This document shows, piece by piece, positions 17,219 to 25,748 of a DNA stretch of 64,000 nucleotides. The stretch is from contig NZ_KB898662.1 in the NCBI RefSeq assembly GCF_000377765.1, positions 62,001 through 126,000 on the forward strand, read 5' to 3'. A program made the translations under genes and the position numbers. The notes beneath the pieces are model-generated. The model did not search any database and had not been told where the DNA came from. It saw only the letters and a program-made list of their open reading frames with translations. The DNA is from Gracilibacillus lacisalsi DSM 19029. Its GTDB lineage: Bacteria; Bacillota; Bacilli; Bacillales; Amphibacillaceae. The stretch's first letter is position 1; each line of letters starts with the position of its first letter.

Positions 17219-18166
17219 ATGATTCGTAAACACCTATTTAATATCATATTTACCGTTATTTTTTTAGGGCTTTTTTCACTTATTATTAATCTTTATTATG
17301 ATGATGTCTCACGTGCGTTATATGAAAATGAAATTTTTCCTGCAGATAAAGGGTTTGATATCCTGGCTTGTCAAAATTGGCGAAATGAAATGCGACAATT
17401 CCATGTTTCAGATGAAGATAAAGCAAAGCAAGTCACTGTATTAATGTATCACCGCGTGATCGAAGAAGATCAAATTGATGATATTCACCTTGAAACAAGT
17501 GGTGATTTAGTCTCTACAGTAATGCTGAAATCTGAATTTGATATGCAAATGCAATTGTTAAAGAATGAGGGATTTACAACACTTACCTTAAAGGAATTAG
17601 AAGCATTTATTGAAGGAAAAATAGATGTGCCAAAACATAGCATTGTCCTAACTTTTGATGACGGTTTTAAGGACAATGCTGTGGAAGTGGCTCCAATTCT
17701 TCGTGAACATGGCTTTACAGGAGTCAGCTTTGTTATTACCGGAGTAGTCAATTTGTATGATGCAAAATATGAACCTGGTAAGTACCAATATCTCAGCGTT
17801 GAAGATATACAAAATACTTGTGATGTATTTGAATTCGAAAGCCATACTTATAATTTTCATAAAAGAATGGACGATCACACCCCTTATTTAATCGGAAAAC
17901 CGGATGAGTTGGTACGCAAAGATTTAGAAACAAGTATCATTAACCTCGATGGCAACACACAAGCATTTGCCTCACCTTACGGAGCATTTGATGAAAACAA
18001 CATTCAGTTATTCCAAAAGCTAGGATTCAACATGGCTTTCACCGTCGTTCCTGAAACTGTCCGACCAGGCACAGACATCTATCAAATTCCGAGAAAAGAA
18101 GTTTATCCTCATGAAACCATCATAGACTTCAAAGAAAAAATTGGATTACAGGACGGAGATACTTAA
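17219..18166 (+). CDS. Membrane-anchored polysaccharide deacetylase (PgaB/IcaB-like)
   Basis: Predicted to remove N-acetyl groups from the polymer at the cell surface. The 315 residues have one N-terminal membrane anchor (about 7-26) and a NodB-type domain that starts with VLMYHRV, typical of the PgaB/IcaB group. Metal and catalytic residues are visible: TFDDG (Asp147, Asp148) and SHTYNFH (His209, His214). It lacks the C-terminal glycoside hydrolase domain of Gram-negative PgaB. AGGAGGGTAG precedes the ATG; the gene is 11 bp after the synthase gene and is the last of the operon. Confidence 0.88.
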   Translation: MIRKHLFNIIFTVIFLGLFSLIINLYYDDVSRALYENEIFPADKGFDILACQNWRNEMRQFHVSDEDKAKQVTVLMYHRVIEEDQIDDIHLETSGDLVSTVMLKSEFDMQMQLLKNEGFTTLTLKELEAFIEGKIDVPKHSIVLTFDDGFKDNAVEVAPILREHGFTGVSFVITGVVNLYDAKYEPGKYQYLSVEDIQNTCDVFEFESHTYNFHKRMDDHTPYLIGKPDELVRKDLETSIINLDGNTQAFASPYGAFDENNIQLFQKLGFNMAFTVVPETVRPGTDIYQIPRKEVYPHETIIDFKEKIGLQDGDT

Positions 18167-18184
18167 TTGTAGTCCCGTCCTTTT
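18151..18184 (+). terminator. Terminator of the exopolysaccharide operon
   Basis: GGACGG (18151-18156) pairs with CCGTCC (18175-18180), extended by AGATAC/GTAGTC with mismatches, followed by TTTTCCCC. The left arm includes the last codons of the deacetylase gene. Confidence 0.7.
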
Positions 18185-18187
18185 CCC

Positions 18188-19471
18188 CTACTCACGCCAT
18201 AGTTGCTCAAGAAGGATAACAAGTGCTGTCCCTACTAGGAGACCATTACTCATAATATTCTGTATAAGTAGTGGAAATTCTGAGAACACCTCTGATGGTA
18301 GAAACATAGTCCCCATCCCGATCAGATAAGCAACTCCTAAGATTGTCATTCTTCTATTATCCAATGGCTGGATCGTGACATTGCGTATCGCCAAGCCAAC
18401 AAGCTGGACAAAAGATGCCATTAACGCTGCATTTGCAATAGGTGCCGGAATCGCCGAGATAAAAGCAACAATAGGCGGGAAAAAGGCAAACAATATTAAC
18501 AAAAAGGATGCATAGATAAACGGTGCTTTTCGTTTTTGCCCTGTTAAGCCAATAAACCCAGCAGAAGTAGACAACGGCACATTAGCAATCGAAGAGAAAA
18601 CGCCTGATAAGCCGTGATTGATACCAAAAACTGCTGTCCCATGATTAATTTCCTTACGGCGGTCCTTCCCTTCATTTCCCAATACTTGATCAACCGCAAC
18701 TACCGATGCAATCATATTCGAAAGTAATATCACTGCGATTAACAATGCAATCGGAATCACGCTAATATTAAAACTCGGCATACCAAAAGCGAACACGTCT
18801 GGCAATGCAAACAGCTGTACATCCCCAATAGCAGGTGCTTCCCCTTCGACGAGAATAAAAATGATCCATCCAATCAATATCCCAATGAACATCGAATAAT
18901 TTTTCAACCATCCTTTAGCAAAAAAGGATAAACCTAAAACTACTAAAAAGATAAACGTAGCAATCAATGCTTCTTTCACTTGAATATTGCTCGATTCACC
19001 TTGCAAACCTAGCATTCCTTCCAAAAAGGTGCCACTTAACTGCACTGTTAACAGGAAGAAAAAAGTTCCTGTAACAAGTGGTGTAAAGATAGGTAAAATG
19101 AATTGAGAAATTTTAAAAATACCAAATATAAACAAAAATATGCCAGTTAATATCATCGTTGTTTGTAATAACTGAAGCGTTCCATCAAGTGATCTACCAT
19201 TTTGCAAGCCGGTAGCGGCCATTACCGAGAAAATACTAATCCAAATCCCAGCAGGTCCTTCCATAATCGGCATTTTATGTCCAATGATACTTTGCAGAAA
19301 AGATGCAAGTCCTACTACAAAAAAAGTCCGTTGCATCAGTCCAGCTATTTCAGCAAAGCTCATTTCAAATATCCCACCTATTACAATTGGTAAAGCAACT
19401 GAACTTGCTAGAAGAAAGATAAACCACTGGATTGTTTCCATTGACGTTTTAACTATTTTTTGTGTATTCAA
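18188..19471 (-). CDS. NCS2-family purine/pyrimidine permease
   Basis: Integral membrane nucleobase transporter, 427 residues with about 12-14 hydrophobic segments. IMEGPAGIWISIFSVMAA near residue 70 and the VPLSTSAGFIGLTGQKRK segment near 300 are typical of the nucleobase-cation symporter-2 family (uracil, xanthine, urate permeases). The substrate cannot be read from sequence; the poorly conserved signature loops place it with the generic purine/pyrimidine permease group rather than UraA proper. It is monocistronic and convergent with the exopolysaccharide operon. No purine riboswitch is visible in the 240-bp upstream region. Confidence 0.85.
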   Translation of the reverse strand: MNTQKIVKTSMETIQWFIFLLASSVALPIVIGGIFEMSFAEIAGLMQRTFFVVGLASFLQSIIGHKMPIMEGPAGIWISIFSVMAATGLQNGRSLDGTLQLLQTTMILTGIFLFIFGIFKISQFILPIFTPLVTGTFFFLLTVQLSGTFLEGMLGLQGESSNIQVKEALIATFIFLVVLGLSFFAKGWLKNYSMFIGILIGWIIFILVEGEAPAIGDVQLFALPDVFAFGMPSFNISVIPIALLIAVILLSNMIASVVAVDQVLGNEGKDRRKEINHGTAVFGINHGLSGVFSSIANVPLSTSAGFIGLTGQKRKAPFIYASFLLILFAFFPPIVAFISAIPAPIANAALMASFVQLVGLAIRNVTIQPLDNRRMTILGVAYLIGMGTMFLPSEVFSEFPLLIQNIMSNGLLVGTALVILLEQLWRE

Positions 19472-19661
19472 GATAAACGCTCCTACTCTATCTATTTCGC
19501 TTCACATATCATATCACGGGTGTGATTTTTTAACAAAATACTGATACCACTCTTGAACGATCTAAACAACCAACTTTTTATAGGAAGGCTAGATAAGTAA
19601 TATTATTCACTGGAATATTGTGTAAATCATTAGTACAATTAAAATATTAACTCATATAAGA

Positions 19662-19680
19662 ATGACATGAGACATGTCAT
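19662..19680. promoter_or_regulatory. Operator-like palindrome before the HXXEE gene
   Basis: ATGACATG-AGA-CATGTCAT is a perfect inverted repeat with 8-bp arms and a 3-bp centre, typical in form of TetR-family operators. It ends 31 bp upstream of the HXXEE-protein ATG, within the expected promoter region. No TetR gene is adjacent. Confidence 0.6.
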
Positions 19681-19711
19681 AAGGTATTAAAAATGAAGTA
19701 GGAGGAATGGG

Positions 19712-20230
19712 ATGGATATTTACACATGGATTGTATCTTTTGTAATCATATTTATGCTTCATAATCTGGAAGAGATCATCATGATCGAAAGCTGGTTTAA
19801 AAAATCTTACCCTCGAGTTAATAAGAAGATTCCTGCATTTGCTCAAAAGGAGCTCAACCAGTATAAAGACATTACATCCTCCCAGTTTTCTGTCGTTGTT
19901 TTTGTGTTTTCCGTTATTACCTCTATCTTTATATTAATCTCTGTCATAACAGAACATTATTTTATATTTATAGGGGTAAACCTCTTTTTTGCTTTAAATA
20001 TCTTTACTCACCCATTACAGTCATTGTTTTTAAGGTGTTACACTCCAGGTGTCTGGACAACAATATTGCTGATTCTTCCCTATAATATTCTGCTTTTCTA
20101 TCATTACTACAAGGCTGGTATTTTAACAGTAAACACGATTACTGGCTCATTAATTGTGATGATCCTTTTAGTACCTGGATTTCTCATCAGCCACAAAATT
20201 GCCGAGAAGTGGATAAAATCGGCACATTAA
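19712..20230 (+). CDS. HXXEE domain-containing membrane protein
   Basis: A 172-residue membrane protein with about five hydrophobic segments. The N-terminal helix carries the family motif HNLEE (His17, Glu20, Glu21), and later segments have NIFTHPLQS, which supplies the second conserved histidine region (H-x-x-Q) of this family. The function of HXXEE proteins is unknown. AGGAGG precedes the ATG. It is flanked by an operator-like palindrome upstream and a strong terminator downstream, so it is a single-gene regulated unit. Confidence 0.85.
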   Translation: MDIYTWIVSFVIIFMLHNLEEIIMIESWFKKSYPRVNKKIPAFAQKELNQYKDITSSQFSVVVFVFSVITSIFILISVITEHYFIFIGVNLFFALNIFTHPLQSLFLRCYTPGVWTTILLILPYNILLFYHYYKAGILTVNTITGSLIVMILLVPGFLISHKIAEKWIKSAH

Positions 20231-20241
20231 ATATTCCTTAC

Positions 20242-20278
20242 AAGAAAGGTTCTTTACATAAGAACCTTTCTTTTTTAA
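20242..20278 (+). terminator. Strong terminator of the HXXEE gene
   Basis: Perfect 13-bp stem AAGAAAGGTTCTT (20242-20254) and AAGAACCTTTCTT (20260-20272), 5-nt loop, followed by a T run. Confidence 0.9.
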
Positions 20279-20287
20279 TGCGAAAAG

Positions 20288-20313
20288 TGTAATGTTTTCG
20301 TATAAACGTCGTC
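20288..20313 (+). promoter_or_regulatory. ECF-type autoregulatory promoter of the sigma factor gene
   Basis: TGTAAT (20288-20293), 16 bp, then CGTC (20310-20313). This resembles promoters of the Bacillus ECF sigma factors SigX/SigW/SigM (TGWAAC, 16-17 bp, CGWC) and lies about 45 bp before the sigma ATG, as expected for autoregulation. Confidence 0.6.
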
Positions 20314-20360
20314 TAATAAGTAAAGAACAACCAAAGACAGACAAACAGGGAGGTCACGAA

Positions 20361-20864
20361 ATGGATGAAGAGTTAATTACCGATTGGTTTGATGCCTATT
20401 CTGATGATATCTATCGATTCCTGGTCTATTATACGTCCACATCAGATGTCGAAGATTTAGTACAAGAGGTATTCATTAAAGCAATCGATCGATATGATTC
20501 TTTCAAGGGAGATTCCAGCCCTAAAACCTGGTTATTTTCCATTGCCCGTAATTTAGCGATAGATGAAGCAAGAAAACAAACACGACAAGATTGGCGCAAA
20601 CTGATTAAAACCTATGAGCATAAAATCGACATATCTCCTGAGGATAAACACCTTTTGACTGAAAAAAAGCTGGAGCTGCACAAAGCAATCACAAAACTCA
20701 AGCAGGATTACCGGGATGTTGTTATCCTTCGCGGAATCGAGGAGCTATCTGTAACGGAAACAGCAAATATTTTAAAATGGTCTGATTCGAAGGTAAGAGT
20801 TACATTCCACCGTGCTTTGAAAGCTTTAAAACTGCAAGTGAAGGAGGTTTATTATGAGTCATAA
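20361..20864 (+). CDS. ECF RNA polymerase sigma factor (SigX-like)
   Basis: Alternative sigma factor of 167 residues. Region 2 includes DIYRFLVYYTSTSDVEDLVQEVFIKA and the -10-recognising TWLFSIARNLAIDEARKQ; region 4 near 110-160 has the helix-turn-helix LSVTETANILKWSDSKVRVTFHRALKAL. The frame is open 23 codons upstream, but GGGAGG precedes the ATG at 20361 by 6 nt, and the ECF-type promoter overlaps the upstream extension. It overlaps the following gene by 11 bp, the usual layout for a sigma and its anti-sigma. Likely responds to envelope stress; that is inferred from the family. Confidence 0.9.
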   Translation: MDEELITDWFDAYSDDIYRFLVYYTSTSDVEDLVQEVFIKAIDRYDSFKGDSSPKTWLFSIARNLAIDEARKQTRQDWRKLIKTYEHKIDISPEDKHLLTEKKLELHKAITKLKQDYRDVVILRGIEELSVTETANILKWSDSKVRVTFHRALKALKLQVKEVYYES

Positions 20865-21723
20865 CGAAGACGAATTAATAAAGGAGCTTAAAGAATTGAA
20901 AACAAATGCCCAGTTAGATCCAGAAAGAAAGGAATCGATGAAAATAGCACTACAAAAACATGCCAAGAAAAAGCGGTCACGATCAAAGGCAAAGCACACA
21001 TTCATCTGGTTGTCGAGTACTGCTGCGGTTTTGGCTTGCGGTGTAATCTTGTATACATTTATAAATAGTGACCAAATCACGCTCCCTGCTGGTGATAACG
21101 AGCAAAGCGAAGAAATTGGTAATACTGGAGAGGATGCAAAAGACCCTAATGATATGGAAGGATTAGGTGTCGAAGATCCGGATAACAATGATACTTCAAC
21201 AGCAGAAGAGGAGGAAACACCAGAACAAGATGACCCCAGTGGTGAAGGAGTTAGTCAACAGGAATTTAAAGTAGATCAATTAGGTAAAGAGACGCGAACG
21301 ATCTCGATCGAAGGAACAGAAGAAGAAACATCTGTATACAATTATCGCATGGATCCATATGGTATTGAATATCAGGTTGATACCTATTATGGAGAATATG
21401 CGATCGAGGAAAATACAGTAAGGCACCATGACAAGAATAATTATACATCGATTCGGCTATACGTCGAGGAAAACGCAACAATAGAGGAGCTGGCAAATGA
21501 ATTTGATGCACGATATAATGAAAACTTCAACAATGTAAGTGAGATTATGGAACCAAATGATGGCGAGAATCCTTATTCCGGTTTAACTCAAAATGCCGGT
21601 TCACAAGAATATTACCTTTATCAGATAGATGATAATGTACTCGTAATTGAATACGAGCAATCTAACCCTGAAGCAAGTGATGGATCTGCACGGCTTCAGA
21701 CTGTTATTGAGTCGATACGATAA
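20854..21723 (+). CDS. Probable anti-sigma factor, single-pass membrane protein
   Basis: A 289-residue protein with a charged cytoplasmic N-terminus (1-48, including a KKKRSRSKAK stretch), one membrane helix at about 49-67, a long acidic low-complexity linker (about 75-130) and an extracytoplasmic domain of about 140 residues. This topology, and the 11-bp overlap with the ECF sigma gene, make it the cognate anti-sigma factor. A zinc-type HxxxCxxC motif is absent, so it would be of the RsiX-like class without zinc. The C-terminal domain has no family I can name and is presumably the sensor. Confidence 0.8.
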   Translation: MSHNEDELIKELKELKTNAQLDPERKESMKIALQKHAKKKRSRSKAKHTFIWLSSTAAVLACGVILYTFINSDQITLPAGDNEQSEEIGNTGEDAKDPNDMEGLGVEDPDNNDTSTAEEEETPEQDDPSGEGVSQQEFKVDQLGKETRTISIEGTEEETSVYNYRMDPYGIEYQVDTYYGEYAIEENTVRHHDKNNYTSIRLYVEENATIEELANEFDARYNENFNNVSEIMEPNDGENPYSGLTQNAGSQEYYLYQIDDNVLVIEYEQSNPEASDGSARLQTVIESIR

Positions 21724-21729
21724 TTGCTA

Positions 21730-21770
21730 TGCAGCTTCAGTGTAAATGTATACGCTGAAGCTGCATTATT
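21730..21770 (+). terminator. Terminator of the sigma/anti-sigma operon
   Basis: Perfect 11-bp stem TGCAGCTTCAG (21730-21740) and CTGAAGCTGCA (21755-21765), then TTATTG. Confidence 0.75.
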
Positions 21771-22298
21771 GTATGGTTCTTGATAAAGTGAGACTATGAT
21801 CAGAGGGGGATTGCCTCACTGTTGCTAGCGAAACTTATCAGGATGTCAGCATCTGTTATCCCTAAACACTTGAAGCTTGAAGTGGAGATTGTACAGATGT
21901 TTAGCACCGTAATAAAAACGACATTGAGTTACCGCATCAGACAGATGTTAGATCTATTTTACTACCCAATTAATGTGTTAACGATTTTTATCTTGTCCCC
22001 TTCTATATCTCATTCACTAAAAATCAGATATCTTTGTATAAAAACCAGACATTTCCTTGACGAATCTATTCTACTTCTCTAATCTAAAAACGTAATCAAG
22101 AAATCCGGATCCTTGATTGCAGTTCACGCACTTATTTATTTCTGCAGAAAAATGTAAGCGTTATCATCAATTAGACCTATGACATATGGACCCACTAAAA
22201 TTTAATAAAGGTGGTGATACATCCTTCTTCCTCGCTAACAGCATAGACCCCAACATAAAGTAATCTAAAATAATCCAAATAATAGGAGGGTTTTTCTT
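21771..22298. other. Long intergenic region upstream of the lyase gene
   Basis: About 530 bp. It holds a cre site at 22152-22166. An 86-codon open frame from 21822 has no ribosome binding site or recognisable features and was not called. A weak AGTGAG/CTCACT hairpin lies near 21788-21822. The lyase promoter was not located with confidence. Confidence 0.5.
22152..22166. promoter_or_regulatory. cre site (CcpA operator) upstream of the rhamnogalacturonan lyase
   Basis: ATGTAAGCGTTATCA fits WTGNAANCGNWNNCW completely and differs from the cre site at 6243-6257 in only two central bases. It lies 133 bp before the lyase ATG, so the enzyme is likely under carbon catabolite repression. Confidence 0.75.
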
Positions 22299-25223
22299 TT
22301 GATGAAGAAAATTTCCATCGTCCTGATTACTGTATTAGTGGTTAGTCTACTTCCAAACAACTTAACAAATTCTCTTGAGGCAGAAACAACTGATGGTTAC
22401 TTATTTGACTTTGGCTCCGCCGATAGCCCTGTTGCAGATGGCTACTCGCAGGTGCCTAATACCTTACTTTATGATGAAGAAAGAGGTTATGGATTAAGTG
22501 ATACGGTAGATAACCGTGATCGTGGTAACCCGGATGATATGCGCCGTGATTTCGTAATCGGCGCTGATTACTCTTTTATCGTCGACATACCAAACGGAGA
22601 CTATTTCGTGCGTATTGTTGCCGGTGATGATATCGCCTTCAATCGTTCCAGTTTTATCATTAATGGTGAGGATTATGGCAATATAACATCAAGTGGTGGT
22701 GAATATGCCGAGTTAACAACCGATGTAACGATTACCGATGGAAAACTAACCATTGATATCGGGGAAAATGGACGAATTAATGGGCTGGAGATTGTTTCTA
22801 TGTCTCAAATTGACAGTCTGACAGTAGACTCTATTTCCTATGCTGCAGATAGTGAAGTAGCTTTGTCATGGCAAAGTGATCCAAACGCTAATTATTATAA
22901 TATTTATCGCAAAGGAGAAAATGATGAAGACTTCGAGAAAATAGATGAATCCACAGAGGCAAATTATACCGATACTACCGTAGAATTAGGCTACAGTTAC
23001 ACGTATGCTGTAACACTTGTGCATACATCTGGTATCGAATCAGAGAAAAGTAATGAAGTATCTGCTTCGATTATCAATGAGGATGCGGAAAAACCACAAC
23101 CTCCAAGTAATTTGTCTGTAAGCAATGCGGAGCTTGATAACATCACATTAAACTGGAATGCTGTCGATAATGCTAGTCTGTATTATGTGTATCGCGCTAA
23201 TTTTAACCCAGATGATTATCCAGATGGTGCTGTTGAATTTGAAAAAATCGGCACCACTTCAGAAAACAACTTTACCGATGACTCGATTTTAACGTATAAC
23301 AACTACTATTATCAGATTCGTGCTGTAAATGAAGGTGGTATTTCAAATCCATCGAACACCACAGAATCCCCGGTAACCGAAGTGAAAAAACGCCAGATGG
23401 AACAACTGGATCGCGCGTTAGTGGCAGTTGAATCAGACGATGGTGTTTATGTCGGATGGAAGATGCTTGGCACCGATCCAAAAGGCGTCAAATTCAATTT
23501 GTTCCGAGACGGCAAAAAAGTAAATAAGAAACCAATTGAAAACAGTACCAACTTTTTGGATGAGGATGGAACAGCAGATTCTACCTATCAAGTGAAAATT
23601 ATTAAAGGCAGTGGTGATAAAATTACCAAAGAAGTTAATGTTTGGTCTGAAAACTACTTAAGTATTGCATTAGATAAGCCTGAAGGTGGTACAACACCAG
23701 ATGGAGTTGATTATACGTATAGTGCCAATGATGCTAGTGTTGGTGACCTTGACGGAGACGGTGAATATGAAATTATTTTAAAATGGGATCCGTCCAATTC
23801 ACAAGACAATTCCCGTTCTGGTTATACCGGCAATGTCTACCTTGACGCTTATAAATTAGATGGTACCAAATTATGGCGTTTAGATCTTGGACATAACATT
23901 CGAGCTGGTGCTCATTATACCCAGTTCCTTGTATACGACTTTGATGGCAATGGCAAATCAGAAGTTGTGTTAAAAACTGGTGATGGTACCGTCGATGGCG
24001 AAGGGAATGTGATTGGAGATCCTGAGGCTGATTGGCGAAATAGCAGTGGATATATTTTAGAAGGCCCTGAATATCTCACCGTATTTGAAGGGGAAACAGG
24101 CAAAGAATTGACAACTACTGATTACACTCCTGCTCGTGGCAATCTTAATGATTGGGGAGATAACTATGGAAACCGTGCTGACCGCTTCCTTGCAGGTGTT
24201 GCCTATCTTGATGGGGAACGTCCAAGCATTGTAATGGCACGTGGTTACTATACACGTTCCGTACTTGTTGCTTACAATTGGCGTGATGGTGAGCTAACCC
24301 AAGAATGGATTTTTGATAGTGATGATGAAGGTAATCAAGACTATGCTGGACAAGGAAATCACAGCCTTTCAGTAGCAGATGTGGATCAAGACGGAAACGA
24401 CGAAATCATCTACGGTGCAGCAGTTATTGATCACGATGGTACCGGTCTTCATACAACAGGATGGGGACATGGGGACGCACAACATGTTAGTGATTTAAAT
24501 CCAAATCGCCCAGGTCTTGAAATTTTTCAAGTTCACGAAAATAGATCAATTCCTATTGGTTACGGTATCCGCGATGCTGCTTCAGGTGAAAAACTATTCG
24601 GTGTAGATCTTAATGCTGATGTAGGTCGAGGACTTGCTGCAGACATCGATCCACGTTATGATGGTGCCGAATTCTGGGCATCTGGCGCTTGGGATGGCAG
24701 TACCGGAAATGGTCTTCATGCCGCAGATGGAGAACTGATTTCCCAAAATACACCTAGATCTGTTAACCATGCTGTCTGGTGGGATGGTGACCTTGGTCGT
24801 GAACTACTAGATCATGATTTCGATCAAGATAATGATCCGCACGGGGTCGGCCGAATTGACAAATGGGATTATGAAAAGGAAGAGCTTGTAAACCTATTAA
24901 CTCCAGAAGGAACACGAACAAATAATTGGACGAAAGGAAACCCTTCATTACAAGCAGATTTAGTTGGTGACTGGCGTGAGGAAGTGATCTGGCCATCAGC
25001 TGACAGCGAAGAATTACGCCTATACACGACGACTGATATAACAGAAGAAAAAATATATACGTTAATGCATGACCCTGTTTACCGTCTTTCAATCGCATGG
25101 CAAAATGTTGCCTATAATCAGCCACCACATACCGGCTTTTTCTTAGGGTACAATATGGAGGAACCTCCACGCCCTGCGATTGAAACAGGCGATGAATTGT
25201 TTGGTCCAGAAAAAAATAAGTAA
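22299..25223 (+). CDS. Secreted rhamnogalacturonan lyase, polysaccharide lyase family 11 (YesW/RhgW-like)
   Basis: Cleaves the rhamnogalacturonan I backbone of pectin by beta-elimination outside the cell. The 974 residues carry a signal peptide (cleavage near 26-28), a beta-sandwich ligand-binding domain starting YLFDFGS (about 33-172), two fibronectin type III domains (about 175-265 and 268-360) and the PL11 catalytic region from QMEQLDRALVAV (about 367) to the end. Calcium-binding segments such as DLDGDGEYEI and DVDQDGNDEI, typical of the PL11 beta-propeller, are visible. GGAGGG precedes the start; a second ATG follows at 22302. Not linked to an uptake system, so products are presumably imported by a transporter elsewhere, perhaps the YesMN-controlled one. 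Confidence 0.92.
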   Translation: MMKKISIVLITVLVVSLLPNNLTNSLEAETTDGYLFDFGSADSPVADGYSQVPNTLLYDEERGYGLSDTVDNRDRGNPDDMRRDFVIGADYSFIVDIPNGDYFVRIVAGDDIAFNRSSFIINGEDYGNITSSGGEYAELTTDVTITDGKLTIDIGENGRINGLEIVSMSQIDSLTVDSISYAADSEVALSWQSDPNANYYNIYRKGENDEDFEKIDESTEANYTDTTVELGYSYTYAVTLVHTSGIESEKSNEVSASIINEDAEKPQPPSNLSVSNAELDNITLNWNAVDNASLYYVYRANFNPDDYPDGAVEFEKIGTTSENNFTDDSILTYNNYYYQIRAVNEGGISNPSNTTESPVTEVKKRQMEQLDRALVAVESDDGVYVGWKMLGTDPKGVKFNLFRDGKKVNKKPIENSTNFLDEDGTADSTYQVKIIKGSGDKITKEVNVWSENYLSIALDKPEGGTTPDGVDYTYSANDASVGDLDGDGEYEIILKWDPSNSQDNSRSGYTGNVYLDAYKLDGTKLWRLDLGHNIRAGAHYTQFLVYDFDGNGKSEVVLKTGDGTVDGEGNVIGDPEADWRNSSGYILEGPEYLTVFEGETGKELTTTDYTPARGNLNDWGDNYGNRADRFLAGVAYLDGERPSIVMARGYYTRSVLVAYNWRDGELTQEWIFDSDDEGNQDYAGQGNHSLSVADVDQDGNDEIIYGAAVIDHDGTGLHTTGWGHGDAQHVSDLNPNRPGLEIFQVHENRSIPIGYGIRDAASGEKLFGVDLNADVGRGLAADIDPRYDGAEFWASGAWDGSTGNGLHAADGELISQNTPRSVNHAVWWDGDLGRELLDHDFDQDNDPHGVGRIDKWDYEKEELVNLLTPEGTRTNNWTKGNPSLQADLVGDWREEVIWPSADSEELRLYTTTDITEEKIYTLMHDPVYRLSIAWQNVAYNQPPHTGFFLGYNMEEPPRPAIETGDELFGPEKNK

Positions 25224-25231
25224 TTACTATT

Positions 25232-25262
25232 AAGGTGAGAGTATCTGCTCTCGCCTTTTTCA
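25232..25262 (+). terminator. Terminator of the lyase gene
   Basis: AAGGTGAGAG (25232-25241) pairs with CTCTCGCCTT (25248-25257) with one G-T pair, followed by a T run. Confidence 0.85.
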
Positions 25263-25337
25263 TTGTTTTCCCTATGCATAATTACCTTGGTATTTCTGCA
25301 AATTATAACTGTGAGGAATTACAGAGGAGGCGTAACA

Positions 25338-25613
25338 TTGAAAAAAGGGAACAATATCTCTAGTTTGCAAGATCAAAATCAGCTTGCGCAAGCTCAACAG
25401 TCCATTCTCCATTTACAGCGAGCAATTAATCAGGCTAAAAGTCATATGAATGAAGATATTTTGGAACAAATCAAACATTCCATGGACAGAGCAGAGCGTT
25501 CATTAACGCAAGCAGAGAACGTTACGGATGATCAAAATGCGCTAAACTTAGTGCGCCAAGAATTAGTACAGCAACAACAAGTTTTTCAAGACTTAACACA
25601 ACAAAACAGATAA
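25338..25613 (+). CDS. Small Gln-rich helical protein, function unknown
   Basis: A 91-residue soluble protein predicted to be almost entirely alpha-helical, rich in Gln, Asn and Ala (SSLQDQNQLAQAQQSILHL) with heptad-like hydrophobic spacing, so possibly a coiled coil. The frame is open upstream to 25263, but AGAGGAGG lies 6 nt before a TTG at 25338, giving MKKGNNISS; this start was chosen. Terminators on both sides make it a single-gene unit. It resembles the many small uncharacterised Bacillaceae proteins of spore or stationary-phase type; I do not recognise the family. Confidence 0.7.
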   Translation: MKKGNNISSLQDQNQLAQAQQSILHLQRAINQAKSHMNEDILEQIKHSMDRAERSLTQAENVTDDQNALNLVRQELVQQQQVFQDLTQQNR

Positions 25614-25636
25614 ACGCTGTGACAAGAATCATCACC

Positions 25637-25669
25637 AAAGCTACAGACAATTTTACTGTCTGTAGCTTT
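25637..25669 (+). terminator. Terminator of the small helical protein gene
   Basis: Perfect 13-bp stem AAAGCTACAGACA (25637-25649) and TGTCTGTAGCTTT (25657-25669), then CCTCTTTT. Confidence 0.8.
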
Positions 25670-25748
25670 CCTCTTTTACCAATCGTATGTGTAAGAAAGA
25701 GATAAATAGGGAAAGTTTAGGTAAAAGGAACATAAGGAGGCAGTATCC

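Noticed and set aside
18188-19711. Purine riboswitch upstream of the NCS2 permease
   Set aside because: No conserved purine-aptamer core or terminator pair was found in the upstream 240 bp.
21822-22082. An 86-codon open frame upstream of the lyase gene
   Set aside because: No ribosome binding site, no recognisable domain, and AT-rich composition typical of spacer DNA.
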